Part shown: one piece after another, positions 1 through 8,650 of the stretch
Numbering within the stretch: position 1 is the stretch's first letter
Layout: each line of letters opens with the position of its first letter
Source: Oscillospiraceae bacterium
GTDB taxonomy: Bacteria; Bacillota; Clostridia; Oscillospirales; Acutalibacteraceae
Assembly: GCA_910574935.1 (NCBI GenBank)
Contig: CAJTCU010000009.1
Location: forward strand, 58,399 to 122,398
DNA length: 64,000 nt
Direction of reading: 5' to 3'
Made by a program: the position numbers and the translations under genes
The notes under the pieces: model-generated
Seen by the model: only the letters and a program-made list of their open reading frames with translations
What the model was told of the DNA's origin: nothing
Databases searched by the model: none

Positions 1-289
1 GCTGAATCACAGCGCTGCCGGTCCTGCCCAAAGAGGACAATAAATAGCGGCAGTCGGCCCCGTTCTCTTCCAGAGCAGCCCGAAGGGGTTCGCCGCCGGT
101 TCCCAACTTCCCGGCATGGTACACCTGGCAGCCTGCCCGAATCAGGGCAATGGTCTGGTTGAACCCCTTTCCCCCACAAAAGCTCTCTACCTTTTGGGCA
201 GAGATGGTTTCTCCCGGCCGGGCAATATGAGGCACGCTGAGAACGGTATCTAGGTTTAACGAGCCAAAGTTAATAATTTGGGCCGACAT
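1..289 (-). CDS. PfkB-family sugar kinase, ribokinase-like (N-terminal part)
   Basis: The first ~96 residues of a PfkB/ribokinase-type carbohydrate kinase, cut by the left window edge. The N-terminus reads MSAQIINFGSLNLDTVL, followed by RPGET and then GGKGFNQTIAL, which matches the family's GGKGxNQA substrate-binding signature. The family phosphorylates ribose or other sugars and nucleosides with ATP in the cytosol. The ATG at 287-289 is preceded by AGGAGG at a normal distance. The catalytic GAGD region lies outside the window, so the exact sugar cannot be assigned. Ribokinase is the best family guess. Confidence 0.85.
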   Translation of the reverse strand, partial: MSAQIINFGSLNLDTVLSVPHIARPGETISAQKVESFCGGKGFNQTIALIRAGCQVYHAGKLGTGGEPLRAALEENGADCRYLLSSLGRTGSAVIQ

Positions 290-320
290 AAAAACGCCTC
301 CTGAATTTTGATCGGGTTTT

Positions 321-505
321 ATTAAGGCAACACCGCACAAAGATTGTGCGCGAGATGCGCAGTCAATTTTTTCGTCAGAGTGTACCGATTTGAGCGCCGC
401 CAAATCTGGCGGTTGGCAGGCGAAAGCCGTGCGCTCTGACAGGAAAAGCGCTAGCAAATCGTGTGCAGAATCCGCAGGCCGGTCCTTGTGCGGTGTTGCC
501 TTAAT
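321..505. repeat. MITE-like element, family 1, copy 1 (185 bp, perfect 20-bp terminal inverted repeats)
   Basis: ATTAAGGCAACACCGCACAA at 321-340 is the exact reverse complement of 486-505. The interior also folds back (TCGTCAGAG near 373 against CTCTGACAGGA near 433). No ORF is present. Related copies lie at about 32219-32341 and 50931-51110. The size, terminal inverted repeats and lack of coding capacity fit a non-autonomous miniature element. The mobilising transposase is not in the window. Confidence 0.8.
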
Positions 506-584
506 AATTATGAGTTTATCTCTTCACTAAGGCTTTGTCAAGAGGCGGAAATCCCCTTTTCACTGCCCCAGTCGGAAAAAGGAC

Positions 585-614
585 TTGACTTGAGCTTACT
601 CTAAATCATATAAT
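585..614 (+). promoter_or_regulatory. Sigma-A-type promoter for the aldo/keto reductase gene
   Basis: TTGACT at 585-590, an 18-nt spacer, then a perfect TATAAT at 609-614. It is followed by GAGGAG and the ATG at 645. Confidence 0.8.
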
Positions 615-644
615 TTATAAAAAAGTACAGAGAGGAGTTCTGTT

Positions 645-1766
645 ATGAAAAAATTAGGATTTGGTTTAATGCGGCTGCCTACCAACAGCCCCGCTAATGC
701 CGGGGACATTGACCTAGAACAGGTAAAGCAGATGGTGGACCTTTTTATAGAAAGGGGCTTTACTTACTTTGACACTGCCTGGATGTACTGTGGCTTTCAG
801 AGCGAGCCCACTGTTAAAAAAGCACTGGTGGAGCGCTACCCCCGGGATAGCTTTACCCTAACCACCAAGCTGCACTCCGGCTTCTTCAACTCTTTGGAGG
901 AACGGGACAAGGTGCTGGAAGAACAATTAGAAAAAACCGGCGCCGGGTATTTTGACTACTATATGCTCCACGGCATTGAGCCGAGCAGCTATCCAAAATA
1001 TGAGCAGTTCGATTGCTTTCGCTGGCTACAGGAAAAGAAAGCCCAGGGGGTGGTCCGGTCCATTGGCATTTCCTTCCATGGTCCGGCGGAGCTGCTGGAC
1101 GAAATTCTTACCAAATACCCCTTCCTGGAGTTTGCCCAGCTGCAAATTAACTACCTAGACTGGGAAAGCCAGTGGGTACAGTCCCGGCTATGCTATGAAG
1201 TGGCTGTAAAACATAACACGCCCATTATTGTGATGGAGCCTGTAAAGGGTGGTACCCTGGCAAAGGTACCCGCCCAGGTGGAGCAGTTGTTCCAGACCTA
1301 CAATCCTAAGGCTTCCCCCGCCTCCTGGGCCATTCGCTTTGCCGCTGGTCTGCCGGGGGTCAAGATGGTGCTCTCTGGCATGAGCCGCCTAGACCAGATG
1401 GAGGACAACCTAAGCTATATGGAGGATTTTCAGCCTCTCAACGACCAGGAGAAAGCCCTGGTGGCCAAAGCAGCGGAGATTATCAACAGCCAAATTGCCG
1501 TGCCTTGCACCGGTTGCTCTTACTGTACCGAGGGCTGCCCCCAGAAGATTGCTATTCCCCAATATTTTTCTCTTTATAATGAGGATATGCGGGAACATCT
1601 GGAGGAAAAAGGCTGGACCGCAAACTTTAATGTTTATAAGAATTTGGCCAGAACCTTTGGAAAGGCCGCGGACTGCATTGCATGTGGCCAGTGCCAGGAG
1701 ATGTGCCCCCAGCATCTGCCTATTATCGACTACTTAAAGGATGTCTCAGCGCATTTTGACCGCTAA
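645..1766 (+). CDS. Aldo/keto reductase with C-terminal 2x[4Fe-4S] ferredoxin domain
   Basis: A 373-residue predicted oxidoreductase of the COG1453 type. Residues 1-~270 form an aldo/keto reductase TIM barrel (start MKKLGFGLMRLP, FDTAWMY around the catalytic Tyr, GISFHG). The C-terminus carries two ferredoxin-like clusters: C288, C291, C294, C298 (CTGCSYCTEGC) and C344, C347, C350, C354 (CIACGQCQEMC). Such proteins are common in anaerobic Firmicutes and probably pass electrons from the Fe-S clusters to a carbonyl substrate, which is unknown here. The gene is monocistronic, with its own promoter at 585-614, RBS GAGGAG and a terminator hairpin downstream. Confidence 0.9.
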   Translation: MKKLGFGLMRLPTNSPANAGDIDLEQVKQMVDLFIERGFTYFDTAWMYCGFQSEPTVKKALVERYPRDSFTLTTKLHSGFFNSLEERDKVLEEQLEKTGAGYFDYYMLHGIEPSSYPKYEQFDCFRWLQEKKAQGVVRSIGISFHGPAELLDEILTKYPFLEFAQLQINYLDWESQWVQSRLCYEVAVKHNTPIIVMEPVKGGTLAKVPAQVEQLFQTYNPKASPASWAIRFAAGLPGVKMVLSGMSRLDQMEDNLSYMEDFQPLNDQEKALVAKAAEIINSQIAVPCTGCSYCTEGCPQKIAIPQYFSLYNEDMREHLEEKGWTANFNVYKNLARTFGKAADCIACGQCQEMCPQHLPIIDYLKDVSAHFDR

Positions 1767-1831
1767 TTCTTACCGGATAAACTAAGGAACGGCATCGCCC
1801 GCAGGCCACGCCGTTTCTGAAACAGTTCTAT

Positions 1832-1867
1832 AGGGGGCCAGGCCTTCCAAGGTCCGGCCCTCTTTTA
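1832..1867 (+). terminator. Probable intrinsic terminator after the aldo/keto reductase gene
   Basis: An imperfect hairpin (GGGCCAGGCCTT paired with AAGGTCCGGCCC around a short loop) followed by TCTTTTA on the plus strand. The minus-strand side lacks a T-tract. Confidence 0.55.
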
Positions 1868-1880
1868 TGTTCTCTCACCC

Positions 1881-2387
1881 TCACAATGCCAGCTTGAATT
1901 TCAAAAGGGTGTAGGCCTGGCCATCATGAGGCCGGGTCATGGGCTCTTGGCTGACCAACGTAAAGCCCGCGGCCTTTGCAAGGGCAATGGATGCAGTGTT
2001 CTCCTCCCAGGTGGAGTAGAGGAATCCCCGAGCACCCAGCCTCTTAGCATATGCCAAGAGGCATTGTACGATCTGTTTTCCAAAGCCCCGGCCTACAAAG
2101 TCTGGCCCCAGGCAGATACCCACCTCCTGCCAGGTATCTGGGCCCACCTGTTCTACTCCGGCAAACCCAATGGCCTGGTGGGTAGAACGTAAATACACAA
2201 TATAGGTGTCGTGGCTCTTTTGGAACTCGATAGTCCGGCGCATTCGCTCCTTTGCTTCTGCCTCATTGAGACTAATCTGGGGCAGCATATAGCGGAAGCT
2301 CTCCGGGCGGCTCCAAACATTGCTGTACATGGCCTGCCAGTCCTCCTGTCGGCCTTTGTCCAAAATCAGGTCTTTGGTTTCTAACAT
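1881..2387 (-). CDS. GNAT-family N-acetyltransferase
   Basis: A 168-residue acetyltransferase of the RimJ/RimL type: LETKDLILDKGRQEDWQAM at the N-terminus, GICLGPDFVGRGFGKQIV as the acetyl-CoA binding Q/RxxGxG/A loop, and ENTASIALAKAAGF near the C-terminus. It would acetylate a small-molecule amine or a protein N-terminus in the cytosol. The ATG at 2385-2387 was chosen because AAGGAGAAA lies just upstream; a longer in-frame start at 2426 has no such site and would add residues unlike the family. It is last in the ABC exporter operon, 41 bp after the permease gene. Confidence 0.85.
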   Translation of the reverse strand: MLETKDLILDKGRQEDWQAMYSNVWSRPESFRYMLPQISLNEAEAKERMRRTIEFQKSHDTYIVYLRSTHQAIGFAGVEQVGPDTWQEVGICLGPDFVGRGFGKQIVQCLLAYAKRLGARGFLYSTWEENTASIALAKAAGFTLVSQEPMTRPHDGQAYTLLKFKLAL

Positions 2388-2428
2388 GACGATTTCTCCT
2401 TTCAGCAATATTGTGCGGTCCCACATTC

Positions 2429-3208
2429 TTAAGACCCTGTAGATTTATAACGCCGTACGCCGATGCGCCACACCACCCAGCAGGGCACGACAAACAGGCA
2501 GGCAATCAGCGGCAAAAAAATGCACCAGGGGTCCTCCCTTCGCCCTAAAAGGTACAGCAGCGGATAGTACTGCACCAGGGCGTAGGGCACCACAAAAGTA
2601 CAGAACAGCAGCATCCCCCGGCCGTAAATGCCCCAGGGGTACTTGCCGTGCTCCACGGCCCCATAGGTAAACACGTTCATAAACTCCAGCCCTTGCAGGG
2701 TGAAAAAGGCAATGGCCCCGTCCAGCAGGAACAGCGCCGAGAACAGCACTACACCCCCAATCACCATGAAAACGGCTGTCAGCACCCGGGGGAAGTTCCA
2801 GTCCACATGGCAGCTGCAAAGGCCGTAAATCAGCATAACAACACCCTGCAACAGCATACCAACACGCACAAAGTCGATGCGATAGGCCAGTACCTGGAAG
2901 ATCTCATTGCGGGGGCGGCAGAGAATGCGGTCGAACTCTCCGTTGGCAATCATGCTGTCGAACACCTTGAACCCCGAGGCGAACATCTGAGCTATGGAAA
3001 AGCCCATGAGCGTGAAACCGTAGCAGAGCATTACTTGCTCATACGTAAAGTTCTTTACTGTGTGAAAGCGCTGGAACATGAAGAAAATCCCCAAAAATAC
3101 CGTGAAGTTGGTGAGAAAGGACCCGACCACCGTGGCGAAAAAGGAACCCTTGTACTGCATAACGCTCTTTAAATGAATGGAAAAATATTTTCTATACAGC
3201 CGAAGCAT
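2429..3208 (-). CDS. ABC-2 type transporter permease (COG3694/PF06182-like)
   Basis: A 259-residue integral membrane protein with about six hydrophobic segments, for example FFATVVGSFLTNFTVFLGIFF and VLTAVFMVIGGVVLFSALFL. Sequence and position match the second permease of the PF06182 (ABC-2 family, formerly DUF990) exporters. It should pair with the permease encoded 4 bp upstream (3213-4016) and the ATPase (4027-4815). The substrate is unknown; related cyanobacterial systems export cationic compounds such as methyl viologen. Confidence 0.85.
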   Translation of the reverse strand: MLRLYRKYFSIHLKSVMQYKGSFFATVVGSFLTNFTVFLGIFFMFQRFHTVKNFTYEQVMLCYGFTLMGFSIAQMFASGFKVFDSMIANGEFDRILCRPRNEIFQVLAYRIDFVRVGMLLQGVVMLIYGLCSCHVDWNFPRVLTAVFMVIGGVVLFSALFLLDGAIAFFTLQGLEFMNVFTYGAVEHGKYPWGIYGRGMLLFCTFVVPYALVQYYPLLYLLGRREDPWCIFLPLIACLFVVPCWVVWRIGVRRYKSTGS

Positions 3209-3212
3209 TCTC

Positions 3213-4016
3213 TTATCCCCCCTGTACCACTACGCGTTTGAGTTCTATTTGCTCTAAGAACTTGCCCGCTGCCACCAGGGCCACAATCCAAAAGGCTTGC
3301 AGGGCCACCAGCCGCAGCATTTCCTCTCCCCATAGGTCCCCGCTGTAGATGCGCAGGGGCACATTCACCATAGCCGAGAAGGGCAGCAGCTCCACCACCC
3401 GGCGGACCGCGTCCGGGAAAAAGGGCAGGGGGACAATGTCTCCGCTGAGGAAGTCCGCCACGCCTATGGCCATCAGCCGTACCCCCCGGGGGGAAATGGT
3501 GTGGAAGGTAATCATGTACACGATCATGCAAAAGGCCGTGACCACCCCTGTAGCCAGGGACAGGGAGAGAACAAACCAAAAAAATGCCCCCAACCCCGCC
3601 GGGGCCCCCAGGCCGTAGGGCGCGGGAATCAGCAGGGCCACTAGAAGGGGCGGTACGCACCGCAGCATGGCGTTGGAGAGCCGGGTGGCCGCCTGGCGGG
3701 TGAACCACATGCCATACACATCCACCGGACGGCACAGCTCGTAGGCCACATTGCCGCTTTGTATCACGTTAAAGAATTCGCCGTCCATGCCGTTGAGAGT
3801 TAAAAGCAGCAAAAAGGCCTGTTGCAGCCATATGTAGCTAGAAACGGCTTGCATACTCATAGGAAACGCCGCCGGGTCGCTCTCGTAAAAAGCCTTAAAG
3901 GCCAGAATGGCCATGGCGCCCCAAAAAAATTGGCACACCAGGCCGCCCAGGGCCGCGGCCCGGTATTGCAGGCCCATGATGAAGCGCAGCCGAAAAAAAG
4001 ACAGATATTTTTTCAT
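3213..4016 (-). CDS. ABC-2 type transporter permease (COG4587-like)
   Basis: A 267-residue membrane protein starting MKKYLSFFRLRFIMGLQYR, with about six predicted membrane spans. The start is the ATG at 4014-4016, which has AGGTGG five bases upstream; a GTG three codons earlier overlaps that site. It is the first permease of an ATPase-permease-permease exporter operon, 10 bp after the ATPase stop. The conserved stretch EFFNVIQSGNVAYELCRPVD is typical of this permease family. Confidence 0.85.
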   Translation of the reverse strand: MKKYLSFFRLRFIMGLQYRAAALGGLVCQFFWGAMAILAFKAFYESDPAAFPMSMQAVSSYIWLQQAFLLLLTLNGMDGEFFNVIQSGNVAYELCRPVDVYGMWFTRQAATRLSNAMLRCVPPLLVALLIPAPYGLGAPAGLGAFFWFVLSLSLATGVVTAFCMIVYMITFHTISPRGVRLMAIGVADFLSGDIVPLPFFPDAVRRVVELLPFSAMVNVPLRIYSGDLWGEEMLRLVALQAFWIVALVAAGKFLEQIELKRVVVQGG

Positions 4017-4026
4017 GGTGCCCACC

Positions 4027-4815
4027 TCACACGTCGAACTTTTTGTACAGCTGGGCCACGGTCTCGTCGATCTGCTCCCCGCCCCGGCGGATGTCCTCCA
4101 GGCCGCCGTCCAGCAGGATCTTTCCTTTGCCGATGAGCAGAATGCGGCTGGCCAGAGCCTCGATGTCCTGCATGTCGTGGGTAGTCAGCAGTACGGTGGT
4201 GCGGCGCTCTTGGTTCAGCCGCCGGATAAACTCCCGCACCGCCAGCTTGGAGACCGCGTCCAGGCCAATGGTGGGCTCGTCCAAAAACAGCAGCTTGGGG
4301 CTGTGGAGCAGGGACCCGGCTATCTCGCAGCGCATCCGCTGGCCCAGGGACAGCATCCGTGCCGGGGTGCGCAGCAGGTCGCCCAAGTCTAAAAGCTGGG
4401 TGAGCTCGTCCACGTTTATCCGGTAGGTCTCGGGAGGAATGGCGTAGATATCCTTCAGCAGCTCGAAGGAGTCGATGACAGGCACATCCCACCACAGCTG
4501 GGTCCGCTGGCCAAACACTACGCCGATCTCCCGCACATGGCGAGTGCGCTCCTTCCAGGGGACCCGGCCGTTTACCAGGCACTGGCCGCTGTCCGGGGTA
4601 AGGATGCCGCTGAGAATTTTGATGGTGCTGCTCTTCCCCGCGCCGTTAGGGCCTATGTACCCCACCATCTCTCCATCCCGGATGGAAAAGCTGATGCCGT
4701 CTAAGGCATGGATCAGGTCGTACTCCCGGTGGAACAGCGCCTTTGCCGCCTGGGCAAAGCCCGCGTCCCGCCGGGCCACCCGAAAGGTTTTTCGCAGGTC
4801 CTTTACTTCAATCAT
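4027..4815 (-). CDS. ABC-2 exporter ATP-binding protein (COG4586-like)
   Basis: A 262-residue nucleotide-binding subunit. Visible motifs are Walker A GPNGAGKSS, signature LSLGQRMR (the family's LSxGQ variant), Walker B LLFLDEPTIGLD and the switch His in LLTTHDM. The ATG at 4813-4815 (MIEVKDLRKTF) follows a GGGAG site; the longer ORF has no supporting RBS. It powers the two permeases encoded directly downstream, and the GNAT gene closes the operon. The exported compound cannot be told from sequence. Confidence 0.9.
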   Translation of the reverse strand: MIEVKDLRKTFRVARRDAGFAQAAKALFHREYDLIHALDGISFSIRDGEMVGYIGPNGAGKSSTIKILSGILTPDSGQCLVNGRVPWKERTRHVREIGVVFGQRTQLWWDVPVIDSFELLKDIYAIPPETYRINVDELTQLLDLGDLLRTPARMLSLGQRMRCEIAGSLLHSPKLLFLDEPTIGLDAVSKLAVREFIRRLNQERRTTVLLTTHDMQDIEALASRILLIGKGKILLDGGLEDIRRGGEQIDETVAQLYKKFDV

Positions 4816-5116
4816 GCAGAACACTCCCTTCTTGTTACAATTTATAGTTATTTTTTTAATCACCCCTCGCGAAGGGCAGGACATAAATTTTACAACAGAT
4901 TTTCTCTTAAGTCAACAAATTTTTTTCACAAATTTTCCAGAATAATTCTGTGGAAAGTTACGGTATCGCCGCCAGGCAGAGCGGCCTTCGGCGGCCAGGG
5001 CCTTTGCCCCCTGAACCCCTACCACTTTTGGAAAAGTGGACGAAACTTTTATTGCGTTCCTCTCCTTTTCCTTACTGTGGCCCCCTTAGCCTCTGCCACT
5101 TATGTCCATTCCTCTA
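4816..5116. other. Divergent intergenic region, no gene seen
   Basis: An AT-rich stretch next to the ABC operon start, then a GC-rich block. A perfect 18-base hairpin, CCACTTTTGGAAAAGTGG, lies at 5022-5039. No credible coding sequence was found. Confidence 0.6.
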
Positions 5117-5145
5117 TTGACTCTCCTTAACCAAGATGGTATACT
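5117..5145 (+). promoter_or_regulatory. Promoter of the nhaC-like gene
   Basis: TTGACT at 5117-5122, a 17-nt spacer and TATACT at 5140-5145, 34 bases before the ATG at 5180. Confidence 0.75.
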
Positions 5146-5179
5146 AAATCGGTATACTTTTACTGGGAGGAATTATCTC

Positions 5180-6580
5180 ATGGAAACTCAAAAGCAAACG
5201 TCCCGTTCAGTGGGCTTCTGGCCGGCAGTGACTATGTTTGCCCTGCTGATTACCCTAGTGGTCACCTTTACCGCCCTGCTGGGCAGTGCGCCCCATGTGC
5301 CGCTTTTGATCGCGGCAGTTCTGGCTGCCCTGCTGGGCGCCCTGCACCGCTTCTCTTGGCAGGACATGCTGGAGGGCATTACCAGCGCCATTACCCCCGC
5401 GCTGCCCGCCCTGCTGATCATCATGTCCATCGGCGTCCTTATCGCTGCCTGGATGGATGGGGGCATCATCCCTACCATGGTCTACTATGGCTTGCAGATT
5501 ATCTCGCCCCGGTTTTTTCTGGTAACAGCCCTTTTGCTCTGCTCTCTGGTCTCTCTTTCCATCGGCAGCTCCCTATCCACCATTGGCACGGTAGGGGTTG
5601 CTCTGTTCGGCATTGGGGAGGCCATTGGCATTCCTGGGCCTATTACTGTAGGAGCCGTGGTCTCCGGAGCCTACTTTGGCGATAAAATGTCTCCCCTCTC
5701 CGATACGACCAACCTAGCCCCCTCTGTATCCGACACCAATGTGTTCGACCATATCCGCCATATGATGGTGACCACCACCCCCACCTATGTGCTCTGTATC
5801 ATGATCTATGGGGTCTTGGGCTTTGTGTTTGGGGGCGGTGCAGCGAATACCGCTCAGGTCCAGATCACCCTAGATACCCTGCGGGAGCAGTTCTTTATCC
5901 ATCCCCTATTACTTTTGCCCCCAGCCCTGGTATTGGTCATGGTAATTTTCCGGGTTCCCGCCCTGCCCGGGCTGTTGGGGGCGGCATTGCTGGGGGTTCT
6001 TTCCGCGCTATTGGTCCAGGGGGCGGCCTTTCGCTCCCTTATGGGCAACATGATGAACGGCTTTTCCGCCAGTACCGGAGTGGAAGCCGTAGACACCCTG
6101 CTGAACCGGGGCGGCATGCTCAGCATGATGCGCACCGTGGCCCTTATGCTAATTGCCCTAAGCTTTGCCGGTATCTTCGAGCGTACCGGCATGGCCGGGT
6201 CTATTCTGGAAAAGGTGGTAAGCCACATTAAGTCAGACCGAGGGCTGGTAATTGCCACCATTCTCACCGCCTGGGGGGTACTGCTGGGTACCGGGCAGCA
6301 GTATGTAGCCATTATCATGACAGGCCGGCTGTTCCGCCCTCTTTACCAGAAACACGGCCTAAAGCCCCAAAACCTTAGCCGCGCCCTGGAGGATGCTGGC
6401 ACGGTCTTTGGCGGCATTGTTCCCTACAGCACCGGAGCAGGATTCACCGAGAATATGCTGGGCATTTCCGCTTGGCAGTACGGGCCCTTTACCTTTTTTG
6501 GCTGGCTCAATCCCCTAGTGGCCATTGCCATTGCGGCTATGGGCAAGAGTATGCCGAAAGTAAAGAGACAGGATAACTAA
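5180..6580 (+). CDS. nhaC: NhaC-type Na+/H+ antiporter family protein
   Basis: A 466-residue polytopic membrane protein with about 11-12 hydrophobic segments. The diagnostic stretch GAYFGDKMSPLSDTTNLA is present, as is GSSLSTIGTVG. The family exchanges sodium for protons, or carries organic acids with H+/Na+, across the cytoplasmic membrane. The ATG at 5180 has GGGAGGAA upstream and lies downstream of a strong promoter; the longer reading frame begins inside the promoter and is rejected. The gene is monocistronic with a strong terminator. Confidence 0.9.
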   Translation: METQKQTSRSVGFWPAVTMFALLITLVVTFTALLGSAPHVPLLIAAVLAALLGALHRFSWQDMLEGITSAITPALPALLIIMSIGVLIAAWMDGGIIPTMVYYGLQIISPRFFLVTALLLCSLVSLSIGSSLSTIGTVGVALFGIGEAIGIPGPITVGAVVSGAYFGDKMSPLSDTTNLAPSVSDTNVFDHIRHMMVTTTPTYVLCIMIYGVLGFVFGGGAANTAQVQITLDTLREQFFIHPLLLLPPALVLVMVIFRVPALPGLLGAALLGVLSALLVQGAAFRSLMGNMMNGFSASTGVEAVDTLLNRGGMLSMMRTVALMLIALSFAGIFERTGMAGSILEKVVSHIKSDRGLVIATILTAWGVLLGTGQQYVAIIMTGRLFRPLYQKHGLKPQNLSRALEDAGTVFGGIVPYSTGAGFTENMLGISAWQYGPFTFFGWLNPLVAIAIAAMGKSMPKVKRQDN

Positions 6581-6594
6581 GAGAACAAAAAGAA

Positions 6595-6628
6595 GCCTGG
6601 CGTCTACAAAAGATGCCAGGCCTTTTTT
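6595..6628 (+). terminator. Intrinsic terminator of nhaC
   Basis: Stem GCCTGGCGTCT / AGATGCCAGGC with a short A-rich loop, followed by TTTTTT at 6623-6628. Confidence 0.9.
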
Positions 6629-6654
6629 ATACGCTTTGCCACAGAATAGGAGAA

Positions 6655-7122
6655 TTAGAATAACGGTATTTCTCCCTGATAATTTCTTGCCCTCTCCATC
6701 AGCGGTCCCCGGGCCCCCATGGTAAAGGCAATATTACTACTGCGAATGGCCAGGAGCCACTGGCCAGGAGCCAGCTCCAGCTTTTTCAGCATGGCGGGAG
6801 TTAGCTGGATGACACCTTCTGCCGAGACCTCCAGCCAGCAATAAGCCCGGCCCTTATAGGGGACGAACTCCCCTTGGGGCAGAGTGTACTCCCGTAAGCC
6901 CGGCAGTTCCGCTAATATTTTTCCCAGAAGAGAGGGTAAGAGCAGCCCCTTTCTGGTGACACAAAAGCCACCGGTGGCCTTTGCCCCTGTAAACAGATAG
7001 ACCCTGCCCTCACGGCAGATGCCGTACTCCTCCATTGCCTGGGGAGGAACACGCAGACTGAGTTCCTCCCGAATTAGGGACTTTCCGAACACAAACTTTC
7101 CGCCCTTATTTAACTGCGGCAT
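6655..7122 (-). CDS. Hypothetical protein with possible duplicated AbrB-like fold
   Basis: A 155-residue soluble protein. Two similar parts can be seen: LSLRVPPQAMEEYGICREG and IQLTPAMLKKLELAPGQWLL. Each looks like the 'strand - P - helix - L - GD/GQ - strand' pattern of SpoVT/AbrB/MazE domains, so a DNA-binding or scaffold role is possible. This is inference from pattern only. The ATG at 7120-7122 has AAAGGAA upstream. It is not obviously co-transcribed with the MATE gene, which ends 123 bp upstream. Confidence 0.6.
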   Translation of the reverse strand: MPQLNKGGKFVFGKSLIREELSLRVPPQAMEEYGICREGRVYLFTGAKATGGFCVTRKGLLLPSLLGKILAELPGLREYTLPQGEFVPYKGRAYCWLEVSAEGVIQLTPAMLKKLELAPGQWLLAIRSSNIAFTMGARGPLMERARNYQGEIPLF

Positions 7123-7245
7123 AAAATGATTCCTTTCCTATAATCTATGTACCACTTCCACATGAAATTCCACATACGATAGGCGGGCAAACGATCTCAT
7201 TGCGCGTCCAAAATACAAACAGTCCTGTAACCAACCTACACGCCT

Positions 7246-8631
7246 CTATTTATTATACAAACTTTTTTCCTTTCTAGACTTTCCAAATGTCTCCGGGGCT
7301 TGGAACCAGCACAGCAGAAAAATGATAGAGGGGACCAGTCCCAGCATCCAGCCAATGGGCGCCGCCAGCCAAATGCCTGTATAACCAATGGCCAAGGGCA
7401 AAAGTACGGAGATACCAATTTTTGAAGCCAACTCTACAATACTGGAGACCAGGGTGATCTTTACCGCGCCAATGCCCCGCAGGGCGGAATTCACGGTCCA
7501 GATTGCTCCCAAGGCCACATACAGCGCCGCCTCAATACGAATCATGCTCACCGCAGCCTCCAACACATAGGCGCTGGGCTCCTCCATAAAAATCAACGCC
7601 AGCGGACGGGCAAAAATCATCATTATAGCCGTGGAGACCAAAGCCAGGCTTCCCACAATTAACACGCCCTTCTTTAGGCCCTCTGCAATGCGTCCATATT
7701 TCTTGGCTCCAAAATTCTGCCCAGCATACACGGAAAAGGAAAACGCCACATTGGAGAAGGATACGGTAGCCAGCTGCTCCACCTTTCCACCCACAGTATA
7801 AGCGGCCACAATGTCGGAGCCAAAGGAATTGATCACTGCCGTAATGACGAACATTCCCACGCACAGCACCAGGCTTTGGGCGCACATGGGCAGACCAATG
7901 CGCAGGTACTGGCGGATCATCTCCCCGTCAAACTTCCAGGAATCCCCGTCCGGCTTTAGGCGCGGGTGCCGCCGCAGCATGTACCAGGCGCACAACACCG
8001 CCGAAACCAGCTGGGAGATTACCGTGGCCCAGGCCACCCCAGCCACGCCGCCTTGAACAGCCAGTACAAACAGCAGGTCCTGGGCCACATTTAAGAGAGA
8101 GCTGAAAATCAGGAAATACAGGGGGGTTTTCGAGTCCCCCACCGCACGCAGCACAGAGGACACGCCGTTATAGGCAAACAGGGCCGCGCTAAGCCCGCCA
8201 GTGATCTGAATATACGCCACAGACTGGCCAATGATGTTGTCCGGCGTACCCAGCAGCTCCATCATGGGCCGGGCCCCAAAGAAGGACGCCAGCCCCAAGA
8301 CCAGGCTTCCGGCCAGCACCAAGTACACCGCATGGGTCACCGCCCGCTTCAGCAGGTCCTGGCGCTTGGCGCCCTCGGCCTGAGAGATAATCACCGAAAT
8401 ACCGTTGGTCAAGCCGTTGCCCATCAGCATGATAAACATACTGGTAGACCCCGCCGCGCCAATAGCGGCTAGGGCGTCGATACTTACAAAGCGTCCCACT
8501 ACAATGGTATCTACCATGTTGTACATCAGCTGGAATACCGCACCAATCCACATGGGGATTGCGAATAAAATCAGTAGTTTTGCCGGAGAACCCTGGGTCA
8601 TATCCAAAGTCGCGTCCCGATTTTTTTGCAC
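7246..8631 (-). CDS. MATE family efflux transporter
   Basis: A 461-residue membrane protein with about 12 hydrophobic segments. The start MTQGSPAKLLILFAIPMWIG and FVSIDALAAIGAAGS are characteristic of the NorM/DinF-like MATE family, which exports cationic drugs or metabolites using a Na+ or H+ gradient. Translation starts at the GTG at 8629-8631, seven bases after AGGAGG. It is the last gene of the operon, 19 bp after the second ABC exporter subunit, so the three genes form one multidrug-efflux unit. Confidence 0.9.
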   Translation of the reverse strand: MQKNRDATLDMTQGSPAKLLILFAIPMWIGAVFQLMYNMVDTIVVGRFVSIDALAAIGAAGSTSMFIMLMGNGLTNGISVIISQAEGAKRQDLLKRAVTHAVYLVLAGSLVLGLASFFGARPMMELLGTPDNIIGQSVAYIQITGGLSAALFAYNGVSSVLRAVGDSKTPLYFLIFSSLLNVAQDLLFVLAVQGGVAGVAWATVISQLVSAVLCAWYMLRRHPRLKPDGDSWKFDGEMIRQYLRIGLPMCAQSLVLCVGMFVITAVINSFGSDIVAAYTVGGKVEQLATVSFSNVAFSFSVYAGQNFGAKKYGRIAEGLKKGVLIVGSLALVSTAIMMIFARPLALIFMEEPSAYVLEAAVSMIRIEAALYVALGAIWTVNSALRGIGAVKITLVSSIVELASKIGISVLLPLAIGYTGIWLAAPIGWMLGLVPSIIFLLCWFQAPETFGKSRKEKSLYNK

Positions 8632-8650
8632 ATCAATTCCTCCTGGCAGA

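Noticed and set aside
2648..3172. Long His/Gln-rich plus-strand frame opposite the ABC permease
   Set aside because: A reverse-complement shadow of a well-supported gene; no RBS or family. Many similar frames occur opposite other genes in the GC-rich part.
5022..5039. CCACTTTTGGAAAAGTGG as a terminator of the upstream ABC operon or of nhaC
   Set aside because: It lies between divergent promoters, so neither operon ends there; the hairpin is real but its role is unknown.
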